Below, one piece after another: positions 7,628 through 14,884 of a stretch of 22,532 nt of DNA. The translations under genes and the position numbers were made by a program. Under the pieces are notes generated by a model that saw only the letters and a program-made list of their open reading frames with translations, had not been told where the DNA came from and ran no database searches. Origin of the DNA: Armatimonadota bacterium (GTDB lineage: Bacteria; Armatimonadota; HRBIN16); NCBI GenBank assembly GCA_028275265.1, contig JAPWUZ010000010.1:1-22532 (forward strand). The letters are read 5' to 3'. Position 1 is the first letter of the stretch. Every line of letters begins with the position of its first letter.

Positions 7628-8647
7628 ATGTTGCAGCAGCCGCCTACAAAAAGTCTGGCACAGCCGGTGACGGTGCTGGCGGCGGGGGATGTCATGCTGG
7701 TGCTGGGCATGGTTCCCCTGCTTCGGCGGCACGGAGCCGAGTATCCTTTTCGCGAGGTTCGTCCCTTGCTGAGTCGCGCTGATGTGGTTATCGCCAATCT
7801 GGAGGCTCCTTTCACCACCCGCAATACCCCAACGCCCCACAAGAGCGCAAAGAGCGTGAAGGCACGGCGAGACTATATCCTGCGTGCCCATCCCGATACG
7901 GCTAAGGGGCTGACGTTCGCGGGTATTACCGCCGTCAGTCTGGCAAACAACCACACGATGGACTATCAACGTGGTGGGCTGGAGGATACCCTTGCGGTGC
8001 TGGACAGGCTCGGCATTGCCTGCGCGGGGGCGGGAAGAAACATCGTGGAAGCCAGACGTCCTGCCGTGCTGGAGCGAAAGGGTCTCCGCCTTGCCCTGCT
8101 GAGCTATTCCTGCATTTTGCCTCTCGGCTCGGTTGCCACTCGCACTCGCGGGGGAATTGCACCCGCACGCGGCTTCGATGCAGAAAAAGCCATGCAAGCG
8201 GACATTGCCCGCGCTCGCCGGGAATCGCATTTCGTGATTGTTTCCGTCCACTGGGGCGATCAGCTGGCACGCTATCCCAACCAAATGCAAAAACGGCTGG
8301 GGCGGTTGTTTCTGGAGTGGGGCGCAGACGCGGTGATCGGACATCACCCTCATGTGCTACAGGGCGTCGAGTTGCACAACGGCAGGCTAATCGCCTACAG
8401 TCTGGGCGATTTCGTCAATCTGTCATCCCGACATGAGACGGCGATACTGCAAATAGCGATAGACCGCCCTCACCACATCGATTCCGCTAACCTCATCCCA
8501 CTGGAATTGCGCCTCGGACAACCGCGCCAGGCGGACGGCAAGACGTGGCGGCAAATCGTGCGGCAGATGCGCGTGCTATCGAGTGCGTGGGGCACACGCA
8601 TCGACGAGTTCGGCGGTATCTGGCTCACCTCCACCAGTGCTGGCTAA
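7628..8647 (+). CDS. CapA-family (PGA_cap) metallophosphatase-like protein
   Basis: 339-aa protein of the PF09587 family, named after the poly-gamma-glutamate capsule protein CapA/PgsA and built on a calcineurin-like phosphoesterase fold. The metal-site motifs are present in order: AAGDVML (D21), ANLEAP (N57-E59), ANNHTMD (N107-H109), VSVHWGDQ (H208), GHHPHVLQ (H239, H240, H242) and YSLGDF. There is no signal peptide or anchor, and no capB/capC nearby, so a capsule role is not supported; many family members are stand-alone and uncharacterised. ATG 7628 is chosen because the promoter leaves almost no leader; only a weak GGAAG precedes it. The final 23 bases overlap the convergent URO-D-like gene. 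Confidence 0.88.
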   Translation: MLQQPPTKSLAQPVTVLAAGDVMLVLGMVPLLRRHGAEYPFREVRPLLSRADVVIANLEAPFTTRNTPTPHKSAKSVKARRDYILRAHPDTAKGLTFAGITAVSLANNHTMDYQRGGLEDTLAVLDRLGIACAGAGRNIVEARRPAVLERKGLRLALLSYSCILPLGSVATRTRGGIAPARGFDAEKAMQADIARARRESHFVIVSVHWGDQLARYPNQMQKRLGRLFLEWGADAVIGHHPHVLQGVELHNGRLIAYSLGDFVNLSSRHETAILQIAIDRPHHIDSANLIPLELRLGQPRQADGKTWRQIVRQMRVLSSAWGTRIDEFGGIWLTSTSAG

Positions 8648-9665
8648 GATAGTCAAAGTAGAACAGCGCGTTGTCCACAGGTACGTTGCTGGGAATGTGA
8701 TTGCCGACGGCAAACATGAACCCGGGACAGCCCTTCGCCAGGCAGAGCGTCTCGTCGATCTCGTGCCGTATCTGCTCGCGTGTGCCGAAAGTGAGCGTGC
8801 GTGTGTCCACCTTACTGCCCACAATCACATGCGTTTTCCCATACCGCTCCACGATGTAGTCCAGTGAAGTGGTCGGTTCGAAGATGAAGCCGTCCGCACC
8901 GGCCTGCGCGATGTCGTCTACAAACTCCGTCCACGTGCCGTCCGAGCAGTACAGCACCACCTTTCCCGCCTCGTGCAACACCTGCCAGAGTTTGGCATAG
9001 CGCGGAAAGATGGCGGAACGGTAGAAATCGGGATGCATGAACGGTCCCTGCGACCACACCATGTCATCGTGGCAGATGAACACCGGTGCGGAGGTCTTCG
9101 CCCACGCCTGATAATGGTGTAGAGACAGACGATAGAAGCTCTCCAGGACCTTATCGAAGCGTTCTCGGTAGGCAGCTGCTTCCAGCAGCATGTCCCAGCC
9201 GAACGCCTCGATCGCGCCCGACACAATGGTCTTGTAGTATCCCGCGGTGAAGACCTGGTTGGGATTTTCCGCCTGCCCGCGCCGGTAGAAATCCTCGTAA
9301 TACTGCACCAGCTCCTGCATGTCAGGCAAGCCGTACTCTTCCACTGCGTCGAACTGCAGCACCTCCTCCACGTCGCGGAAGGGGCAGTAGACATGGTCGC
9401 GCCGGTCGATGCCGCCCTCCAGAAACTCCGCATGCCCCATGTCGGTTACCCTGCCGCGCTGCGACCAGGGTACCGGTCCGTCGTTAGTGACCCACAGCAG
9501 GTCGATCTCCCATGCATCATGAAACTCACGCCATGCGCCGGGCTCTGTGGCAGGGTCTTTGCCGGTCACTGCTCGTACCAGCGCGTAGTTACTGCAATAC
9601 TCGGTGTGCGCCAGCCTTCGCGGCGATTGCAGGCGTATGGCCTCCATGCCGATGGTATAGCTCAC
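8625..9665 (-). CDS. Uroporphyrinogen decarboxylase (URO-D) superfamily protein, methyltransferase-like
   Basis: 346-aa TIM-barrel protein of the URO-D superfamily, which contains HemE and cobalamin-dependent methyltransferases (MtaA, CmuA-like). The pattern VVLYCSDGTWTEFVDDI then GADGFIFEP and the C-terminal GNHIPSNVPVDN are typical of non-HemE members. HemE's N-terminal signature for substrate carboxylates is not evident. At the family's HSDG/HSCG metal-binding stretch it reads YCSDG, so a cysteine seems to stand where a histidine is common. No corrinoid protein or other heme gene is adjacent, so the substrate is unknown. The start GTG at 9665 has a strong GGGGAGG five bases upstream. It overlaps the CapA-like gene tail-to-tail by 23 bases. 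Confidence 0.85.
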   Translation of the reverse strand: MSYTIGMEAIRLQSPRRLAHTEYCSNYALVRAVTGKDPATEPGAWREFHDAWEIDLLWVTNDGPVPWSQRGRVTDMGHAEFLEGGIDRRDHVYCPFRDVEEVLQFDAVEEYGLPDMQELVQYYEDFYRRGQAENPNQVFTAGYYKTIVSGAIEAFGWDMLLEAAAYRERFDKVLESFYRLSLHHYQAWAKTSAPVFICHDDMVWSQGPFMHPDFYRSAIFPRYAKLWQVLHEAGKVVLYCSDGTWTEFVDDIAQAGADGFIFEPTTSLDYIVERYGKTHVIVGSKVDTRTLTFGTREQIRHEIDETLCLAKGCPGFMFAVGNHIPSNVPVDNALFYFDYLSQHWWR

Positions 9666-9691
9666 GTCTACCTCCCCGCATTGTTTTACCT

Positions 9692-9700
9692 ACTGTAGCA
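9692..9700 (-). promoter_or_regulatory. Extended -10 promoter for the URO-D-like gene
   Basis: Minus-strand TG-C-TACAGT, with a poor TTGCGC -35 (9716-9721) 18 bases upstream. It would start transcription near 9685 and give a 20-base leader holding the GGGGAGG ribosome site. Confidence 0.4.
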
Positions 9701-9723
9701 CGATATGCCCGCGATGCGCAAGA

Positions 9724-9732
9724 TGCTATAAT
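9724..9732 (+). promoter_or_regulatory. Extended -10 promoter (TGCTATAAT) for the epimerase gene
   Basis: Perfect TATAAT (9727-9732) with TG one base upstream; no -35. Expected start near 9739, leaving a leader of about 103 bases, the longest predicted in the window, which carries two hairpins. Confidence 0.6.
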
Positions 9733-9758
9733 AGGAGGGAGTTCAACCGCGCCAGAAA

Positions 9759-9798
9759 CAGGGAGAGGACCTCCTGTAGCCGCAGGCTTCAGCCTGCG
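9759..9798 (+). repeat. Tandem hairpins in the epimerase leader; probable dispersed palindromic repeat
   Basis: Two adjacent stem-loops. The first pairs CAGGGAG (9759-9765) with CTCCTG (9771-9776) with one bulged G. The second is a perfect 7-bp stem CGCAGGC/GCCTGCG (9781-9787/9792-9798) closed by TTCA. The second sequence has the look of short palindromes scattered between genes in many GC-rich genomes; only one copy is in the window. It could be a repeat or a structured leader. Confidence 0.55.
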
Positions 9799-9841
9799 CA
9801 ACGCTGAATGACATACCATGCATCAAACGAGGTGGGAAACG

Positions 9842-10759
9842 ATGCGAGTCATTGTAGCAGGCGGTACGGGTTTCATCGGTAAATCGCTGTGTCGGGAGCT
9901 GCTGCTGGCCGGGCACGAGGTGGCGGTGCTGACGCGCGATGCAACCCGCGCAAGGGAGAGGGTGCCACAGGGAACAGGTATCACCCAGTGGTCGCCGGAA
10001 CGACCCGAAGGGCTTCTACACGTGCTGTCAGACGCGGATGCGGTAGTGAACCTCTCCGGCGAAAGCATCGCAGCCAGCCGGTGGACGCCAGAGTTCAAGC
10101 AGAAGCTGGTGGATAGCAGGGTCAACAGCACCCGCGCCCTCGTGCAGGCAATCCGGCAGGCAACCCCCCGTCCGAAAGTGCTGGTGAACGCCAGTGCAGT
10201 GGGCATTTACGGCGACAGAGGCGAAGAGGAGCTGACCGAAGCCAGCCCGCCCGGTGCAGGGTTCCTTGCCGAGCTGGCGGTGCGCTGGGAGCAAGCGGCA
10301 GAAGAGGCTCGCGAGGCAGATGTGCGTGTCGTCAAGCTGCGAATCGGCATCGTGCTGGGCGAAGGTGGAGGCGCACTGGAGAAAATGCTTTGGCCCTTCC
10401 GCCTTTTCGTGGGCGGTCCTTTCGGCAGCGGACGGCAGTGGTTCCCGTGGATACATCTCGATGATGTGGTGGGCTTGATGCTGTACGCCCTGCAAGATGA
10501 CAGGGTAGACGGAGCGGTCAACGCGGTATCTCCCGGCATTGTACGGCTGGGCGAGTTTTGCAGGGTGCTGGGCAGGGTGATGAAACGTCCCTCCTGGCTG
10601 CCGGTGCCGGGATTTGCCCTGCGCTTGGTGGTAGGCGAACTGGGCGAAACGCTGCTCTGGAGCCAGCGCGTGCTGCCACAGGTGGCGTTACGAACGGGCT
10701 ATGCTTTCCGCTACCCGCAGCTGGAGGAGGCGCTGCGTGCCGTACTCGCCAAAGCGTAG
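9842..10759 (+). CDS. TIGR01777-family NAD(P)-binding epimerase/dehydratase-like protein
   Basis: 305-aa short-chain-dehydrogenase-type protein of the YfcH/SulA-like TIGR01777 family, whose physiological substrate is generally unknown. The N-terminal Rossmann motif GGTGFIG (residues 7-13) binds NAD(P). Family blocks VNLSGESIAASRW, VNASAVGIYGDRG (with the catalytic-type Y), FLAELAVRWEQAA, VVKLRIGIVLG and FPWIHLDDVVGL follow; the C-terminal DUF1731-like part (VLPQVALRTGYAFRYPQLEEAL) is complete. ATG 9842 is preferred to the in-frame ATG 9818 because GAGGTGG sits seven to eight bases ahead of it and the Rossmann strand begins immediately. It converges on the FtsB-like gene with only six bases between stops. 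Confidence 0.93.
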   Translation: MRVIVAGGTGFIGKSLCRELLLAGHEVAVLTRDATRARERVPQGTGITQWSPERPEGLLHVLSDADAVVNLSGESIAASRWTPEFKQKLVDSRVNSTRALVQAIRQATPRPKVLVNASAVGIYGDRGEEELTEASPPGAGFLAELAVRWEQAAEEAREADVRVVKLRIGIVLGEGGGALEKMLWPFRLFVGGPFGSGRQWFPWIHLDDVVGLMLYALQDDRVDGAVNAVSPGIVRLGEFCRVLGRVMKRPSWLPVPGFALRLVVGELGETLLWSQRVLPQVALRTGYAFRYPQLEEALRAVLAKA

Positions 10760-10774
10760 CCCGTTCTATCGGGC
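10759..10774. terminator. Short hairpin between convergent stops
   Basis: GCCCG-TTCTAT-CGGGC spans the gap between the epimerase stop and the FtsB-like gene's stop. The stem is 5 bp and only a short T-run (GTTT) follows on the plus strand, so it is at best a weak, possibly two-way terminator. Confidence 0.3.
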
Positions 10775-11143
10775 GGTTTCCGGTGATTCCTGCGCAGGTT
10801 CCACCACCAGAAGCCTTTCGCCCGGGAAGCCGTATCCCTGCTTGCGTGCCTCCAGGATGATGCCGCTGGGTGTGTTCAGCTTGCGTATCTCCTCACGCAA
10901 GGCGGCGTTTTGCTGGCTCAGCCGGTCCTTCTCCTCGCGCAGGTCGGCGATAGCCCGACGGTGTTCGCGCGCCTCGCGTGCCAGCATGATGACGTTTTCA
11001 CCGAAGGAAAAAGCCAGTTTGCCCATCACCAAACAGACAATCGCCACCGCCAGCCAGCGAACAACGCGGAAAGCCATGTCTCCCTGTTGCCTCTTGCCTC
11101 TCGAAACCGAAACCCTTCCCTTCCTTGCGCCACGATATGCCAT
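10766..11143 (-). CDS. FtsB/DivIC-like septum-formation protein
   Basis: 125-aa bitopic membrane protein: a basic cytoplasmic head (ARKGRVSVSRGKRQ), one membrane helix (about 26-47), then a coiled coil (about 50-90; heptads in LREEKDRLSQQNAALREEI) and a short extracytoplasmic tail. This is the layout of FtsB/DivIC, part of the FtsQLB (DivIB-FtsL-DivIC) complex of the divisome, and the segment ARKQGYGFPGERLLVV matches the family's post-coil motif. FtsL is an alternative with the same layout. The start is ATG 11143, with AGGGGG from the pyk 3' end in front; GTG 11149, overlapping the pyk stop as GTGA, is also possible. Either way it is translationally coupled to pyk. Confidence 0.8.
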   Translation of the reverse strand: MAYRGARKGRVSVSRGKRQQGDMAFRVVRWLAVAIVCLVMGKLAFSFGENVIMLAREAREHRRAIADLREEKDRLSQQNAALREEIRKLNTPSGIILEARKQGYGFPGERLLVVEPAQESPETAR

Positions 11144-11145
11144 GC

Positions 11146-12585
11146 TCACCCCCTCAGCACAATCGGCTGTCCGATGGTGTGTACCTTAATCAGGTTCGTA
11201 TTGCCCGCTACGCCGAAAGGCACGCCGGCAGTTACCACCACCTTATCGTCCTTCTGCGCCACTCCCATGTTGACGGCTGTATTCACCGCGGTTTGCAACA
11301 TTTCCTCCATCGTATGCACTTCGGGTATCAGCCGCGGCTGAACGCCCCACGACAGCGCGAGCTGCCGGTAGGTACTCTCGGAGGGCGTGAACGCCACGAT
11401 GGGCGTTTTGGGGCGGTACTTGGAGACCAGCCGCGCAGTGCTTCCGGTGGCGGTGGCGCAGATAATTGCGCGCGCGCCGATATCATAGGCGATATGACAC
11501 ACCGCCTCGGCAACGGCTTCGGTAACGCTCAGACTGCCCGCCAGCGGCTGGTTCGGGCGAACCACCACTCCCTCTTTCAATGCCGCCTCGGTGCGAACGG
11601 CGATGCGGTGCATGACCTGTACCGCCTCCACCGGATACTGCCCGACCGCCGTCTCGCCCGACAGCATCACCGCGTCGGTTCCGTCCAGAATGGAGTTCGC
11701 CACGTCGGAGGCTTCGGCGCGGGTAGGGTGTGGCGCGGAGACCATGGACTCCAGCATCTGGGTGGCGGTAATCACAGGCTTGCCCGCCTGGTTACAGCGG
11801 GCGATAATCTCTTTTTGTATCATGGGAACTTCGTCAATGGGCATCTCCACACCCAAATCGCCACGCGCCACCATGATTCCGTCCGCCGCCTGCAAAATCG
11901 CCTCGAAGTTTTCCAGAGCCTCACGCTTCTCGATTTTGGCAATGACGCGGATGTTCGCGCCGGCAGCCTCGATCGTATAGCGCACCGGCTGAAGGTCCTC
12001 CGGCTTGCGCACAAAGGAGACCGCTACCCAGTCCACACCCTGCAGGATGCCAAAGCGGAGGTCTTCCAGGTCACGTTCGCTGACGGAGGTCACCGGCAGG
12101 CGTGTATCGGGCACGTTCACCCCCTTGCGTGTTTGGATAACGCCGCCGATACGCACCTCTCCGTGGATAGCGTTCAGGTTGCGCTCCGTGACGACAATCT
12201 CCACCCGTCCATCGTCAATCAGGATTCTCTCGCCGGGGCGCACCAGTGCGAACAGTGTGGACGAAGGTAAGGGAATGCTCTGAGCGTCTTTGCCTTCCTC
12301 CGCCATCACAAATCGCACGCTTTGTCCGCTTTCTACGGAGACACCCTCTTCGGGTAAAGTGCCCAGTCGCAACTTCGGACCGCATAAATCTTGCAGGATG
12401 GCTACCGGCTTGCCCAGTTCTGCACTGATACGGCGGATATGCTCGATGACCTGCCCGTGCGAATCGTGGGTACCGTGCGAGAAGTTGAGTCTTGCCACAT
12501 CCATTCCTGCCTCGATGAGGGCGCGGAGACGTTCGGGGGATGCAGTCGCGGGTCCGATGGTGCATACGATTTTGGTGCAGCGCAT
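11146..12585 (-). CDS. pyk: Pyruvate kinase
   Basis: Last step of glycolysis: phosphoenolpyruvate + ADP to pyruvate + ATP. 479 aa, full length. TKIVCTIGPAT at the N-terminus, ARLNFSHG with the phosphate-binding residues, LQDLCGPKLRLG, the catalytic lysine in IAKIEKREALENF, the Mg-binding GIMVARGDLGVEMP, and the strongly conserved ATQMLESM and TRAEASDVANSILDGTDAV. The C-terminal domain is regular, with no extra PEP-utiliser domain. I place the start at ATG 12585, where GGGAGGGG precedes by four to five bases; the open frame runs on to 12813 but crosses the palindromic repeat and the eno 3' end and is not coding there. Downstream of eno and coupled to the FtsB-like gene. Confidence 0.97.
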   Translation of the reverse strand: MRCTKIVCTIGPATASPERLRALIEAGMDVARLNFSHGTHDSHGQVIEHIRRISAELGKPVAILQDLCGPKLRLGTLPEEGVSVESGQSVRFVMAEEGKDAQSIPLPSSTLFALVRPGERILIDDGRVEIVVTERNLNAIHGEVRIGGVIQTRKGVNVPDTRLPVTSVSERDLEDLRFGILQGVDWVAVSFVRKPEDLQPVRYTIEAAGANIRVIAKIEKREALENFEAILQAADGIMVARGDLGVEMPIDEVPMIQKEIIARCNQAGKPVITATQMLESMVSAPHPTRAEASDVANSILDGTDAVMLSGETAVGQYPVEAVQVMHRIAVRTEAALKEGVVVRPNQPLAGSLSVTEAVAEAVCHIAYDIGARAIICATATGSTARLVSKYRPKTPIVAFTPSESTYRQLALSWGVQPRLIPEVHTMEEMLQTAVNTAVNMGVAQKDDKVVVTAGVPFGVAGNTNLIKVHTIGQPIVLRG

Positions 12586-12600
12586 TTTTCCCCTCCCGGC

Positions 12601-12662
12601 GTCATCCCGTTCACTCCCCTCTCCCGCACCGCGGGAGAGGGGAGCAGGGGTGAGGGTATGAC
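12601..12662. repeat. Long palindromic intergenic repeat between eno and pyk
   Basis: A perfect 14-bp stem (12614-12627 with 12631-12644; CTCCCCTCTCCCGC and its complement) around an ACC loop, flanked by an imperfect outer pairing that ends in GTCAT (12601-12605) and ATGAC (12658-12662). The CCCTCTCCC...GGGAGAGGG core with a CAGGGGTGAGGG flank is familiar as a dispersed palindrome in many bacterial genomes. It begins at the eno stop and ends just before the pyk ribosome site. No T-run follows on either strand, so it is not a standard terminator; it may set relative eno/pyk mRNA levels. Confidence 0.8.
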
Positions 12663-13954
12663 TACCTGGCCCGGCGCGAGTAGAAGGCACCCACTCCTGG
12701 GTAATCCGCGGCCTCACCCAGCACTTCGGCAATGCGAAGCAGCTGGTTATACTTTGCCACGCGGTCGGTGCGGCAGGGCGCACCGGTTTTAATCTGTCCG
12801 ACGTTGGTGGCAACAGCGATGTCGGCGATAGTGGTATCCTCCGTCTCGCCCGACCGGTGCGAGATGACCGCCGTGTAGCCCGCCCTCTTGGCGGTCTCTA
12901 TCGCCATCAGGGTTTCGGTGAGCGTGCCAATCTGGTTGACCTTAATCAAAATCGAGTTGGCAACGCCCATCTGGATGCCCCTGTTCAGGTATTCCACGTT
13001 GGTGACGAAGATGTCGTCTCCCACCAGCTGGATGCGGCTGCCAAGCCGGTCGGTCAGCACCTTCCATCCCTCCCAATCGTTCTCCGCCAAACCGTCCTCG
13101 ATGCTGACGATGGGGTAGCGGTTCACGAGGTCTTCGTAGTAGGCGACCATATCCTCGCTGGTGAGCACGCGACCTTCGCCCTTCAGGTGGTACATACCGC
13201 CCTCATAGAACTCGGAGGCGGCGGGGTCCAGCGCAAGATAGCAATCCTCGCCCGGGGTGTAACCTGCCTTCTCGATTGCCTCCATGATAAGGTCCAGCGC
13301 CTCGGCGTTCGACTTGAGATTCGGCGCGAAGCCTCCCTCATCACCCACGGAGGTATTGTAGCCGTGCGCCTTTAGCACGCTCTTCAGGCTGTGGTAGACC
13401 TCCACACCCATGCGCAACGCTTCGGGGAAGTCCTCCGCACCGGCGGGCACGACCATGAACTCCTGCAGGTCCACATTGCTGTCGGCGTGCTTGCCCCCGT
13501 TCAGGATGTTCATCATCGGCACCGGCAGGGTGTGGGCAAACGTGCCGCCCAGATACTGGAACAGGGGCAATCCGACACCCTCTGCCGCTGCCTTGGCAAC
13601 CGCCAGTGAGACGCCCAGGATCGCGTTCGCGCCAAGCTTGCTCTTGTTAGGCGTGCCGTCCAGCTCACACAGCAGTTTATCGATAGCCACCTGGTCGGTT
13701 GCGTCCATGTCTATCAGTTCGGGCGCGATACGCTCATTGACGTTCTCGACCGCGTTCAACACGCCCTTTCCGTCATAGCGCTCGGCATCGCCATCGCGCA
13801 GTTCCAGCGCTTCATTGGTACCGGTGGATGCGCCTGACGGTACCGCTGCGCGTCCGCGCGCGCCACCGCTCAAATACACATCCACCTCCACCGTCGGGTT
13901 CCCGCGCGAGTCCAGAATCTCTCGTGCGATGACCTCCTCAATGGTCGTGCTCAT
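12662..13954 (-). CDS. eno: Enolase (phosphopyruvate hydratase)
   Basis: Interconverts 2-phosphoglycerate and phosphoenolpyruvate in glycolysis/gluconeogenesis. 430 aa, full length. All landmarks are intact: AREILDSRGNPTVEV at the N-terminus, PSGASTGTNEALELRDGD, LGANAILGVSLAVAKAAA, the Mg ligands in SIEDGLAENDWEGW and LVGDDIFVTN, the catalytic lysine in SILIKVNQIGTLTET and the SHRSGETEDTTIADIAVA loop. The start is ATG 13954, eight to nine bases after AAGGAGG; the open frame extends to 14020 but through promoter sequence. It leads an eno-pyk-divIC-like transcript and has the clearest two-box promoter of the protein genes here except the Lrp gene. Confidence 0.98.
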   Translation of the reverse strand: MSTTIEEVIAREILDSRGNPTVEVDVYLSGGARGRAAVPSGASTGTNEALELRDGDAERYDGKGVLNAVENVNERIAPELIDMDATDQVAIDKLLCELDGTPNKSKLGANAILGVSLAVAKAAAEGVGLPLFQYLGGTFAHTLPVPMMNILNGGKHADSNVDLQEFMVVPAGAEDFPEALRMGVEVYHSLKSVLKAHGYNTSVGDEGGFAPNLKSNAEALDLIMEAIEKAGYTPGEDCYLALDPAASEFYEGGMYHLKGEGRVLTSEDMVAYYEDLVNRYPIVSIEDGLAENDWEGWKVLTDRLGSRIQLVGDDIFVTNVEYLNRGIQMGVANSILIKVNQIGTLTETLMAIETAKRAGYTAVISHRSGETEDTTIADIAVATNVGQIKTGAPCRTDRVAKYNQLLRIAEVLGEAADYPGVGAFYSRRAR

Positions 13955-13961
13955 CTCCCAA

Positions 13962-13979
13962 CCTCCTTTGTCCCAAAGG
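13962..13979 (-). promoter_or_regulatory. eno ribosome-binding site partly inside a hairpin
   Basis: On the minus strand CCTTTG-GGA-CAAAGG forms a perfect 6-bp stem (13965-13979), and its 3' arm overlaps the first four bases of the AAGGAGG Shine-Dalgarno (13962-13968). Partial masking of the ribosome site is possible. Confidence 0.4.
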
Positions 13980-13990
13980 TGACCTCCGTC

Positions 13991-14020
13991 AGTATAACAC
14001 AGGGCTTTGCAGTTTGGCAA
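13991..14020 (-). promoter_or_regulatory. eno promoter (TTGCCA-N18-TGT-TATACT)
   Basis: Minus-strand TTGCCA (14015-14020, five of six consensus bases), 18-base spacer, TATACT (13991-13996) with a TGn extension. Predicted start near 13984 gives a 30-base leader. Confidence 0.65.
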
Positions 14021-14047
14021 ACAGAACGCTGGTGCGTTCGGGAAACG

Positions 14048-14884
14048 CTACCTCTTGCCAATCCAAAACGCCAGCGCAGTTCCTGCCCACGCCATCGCCA
14101 CCGCCAGCCCTGCCCATCCCAGAGGAGAGTGCATCTTTGCCAGCAGGGTCGACAGACTGGTCAGCGCTACCCACACCCCCCACCCGCGCCACCACATCAA
14201 CGAGACAGGTGCAAGGTCCACTACCGCACGCAGATAACGGCTGGCTCCGAAGCGACTGCGCCCGCGACGACGCGCCACGTGGGGCACGGGGGCTTCTGTC
14301 ACGCGGTATCCCATCTGCGCCGCCAGTATGGGCAGGTAGCGATGCATGTCGGACACCATCCAGCTTCCGAGGTTCTCTGCTACCTCGCGTTTCATGGCTT
14401 TGGTGCCGCAGTTCACATCGTGCAGAGACAAACCCGTTAGCCAGCGCAAAAGGGCGTTGAACAGGCGCGAAGCGAGCACGCGGAAACGGCTATCCTGTCT
14501 CTGCTGGCGCCACGCCACCACCAGATGTGCTTCACCGCATTGCACCCGCGAGAGAAGCATAGGCAGCACTTCGGGCGGCTCCTGCAGGTCGGCATCGGTG
14601 GTTGCGATGATGCTGCCACGCGCGATGGCAAAGCCAGCGGACAGCGCAGCGGTCTTCCCTCGCCGGCGAGGTAATCGCACCGCCCGTACGCACACCGGCT
14701 GAGGCTGTAGCAGGAGGTTCTCCAGCTCCTGTGGCGTGCCGTCGGTGCTGCCGTCGTCCACGTAGATGATTTCGCAGGGGGTATCCAACCGTGCCAGCAC
14801 CTTCGTCAGGCGGGTATGCAGCTCCGGTAGATTCGGCTCCTCGTTATACATGGGTACCACCACGCTTACCTGCGGGGTTGTCAT
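14048..14884 (-). CDS. Family 2 glycosyltransferase, dolichyl/undecaprenyl-phosphate sugar type
   Basis: 278-aa GT2 enzyme. The GT-A domain shows VSVVVPMYNEEPNLPEL, the nucleotide-binding YVDDGSTDGT, and TTDADLQEPPEVLP with the DxD-like metal site; NCGTKAMKRE and the basic RRRGRSRFGASRY follow. This pattern is that of the DPM1/ArnC/GtrB group, which moves a sugar from a nucleotide donor onto a polyprenyl phosphate. Two hydrophobic C-terminal helices (about 228-248 and 254-275) anchor it in the inner membrane. The start ATG 14884 overlaps the stop of the upstream ArnT-like gene (ATGA), so the two are translated together: this enzyme probably makes the lipid-linked sugar that the other one uses. 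The sugar is unknown. Confidence 0.93.
   Translation of the reverse strand: MTTPQVSVVVPMYNEEPNLPELHTRLTKVLARLDTPCEIIYVDDGSTDGTPQELENLLLQPQPVCVRAVRLPRRRGKTAALSAGFAIARGSIIATTDADLQEPPEVLPMLLSRVQCGEAHLVVAWRQQRQDSRFRVLASRLFNALLRWLTGLSLHDVNCGTKAMKREVAENLGSWMVSDMHRYLPILAAQMGYRVTEAPVPHVARRRGRSRFGASRYLRAVVDLAPVSLMWWRGWGVWVALTSLSTLLAKMHSPLGWAGLAVAMAWAGTALAFWIGKR

Noticed and set aside
7628..8647. Poly-gamma-glutamate capsule locus
   Set aside because: Only a CapA-like protein is present; capB, capC and capD homologues are absent from the window and the protein has no export signal.
8625..9665. HemE (heme biosynthesis)
   Set aside because: Lacks HemE's N-terminal signature and shows the C-terminal pattern of methyltransferase-like URO-D members; no other heme genes nearby.
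11125..12270. 381-codon plus-strand open frame opposite pyk
   Set aside because: Antisense to pyruvate kinase, with shadow-type composition and no ribosome site.
12586..12813. N-terminal extension of pyruvate kinase
   Set aside because: It runs through the palindromic repeat and the end of eno; a good ribosome site and the canonical N-terminus begin at 12585.
13955..14020. N-terminal extension of enolase
   Set aside because: Covers the promoter and leader; the AAGGAGG and conserved N-terminus fix the start at 13954.
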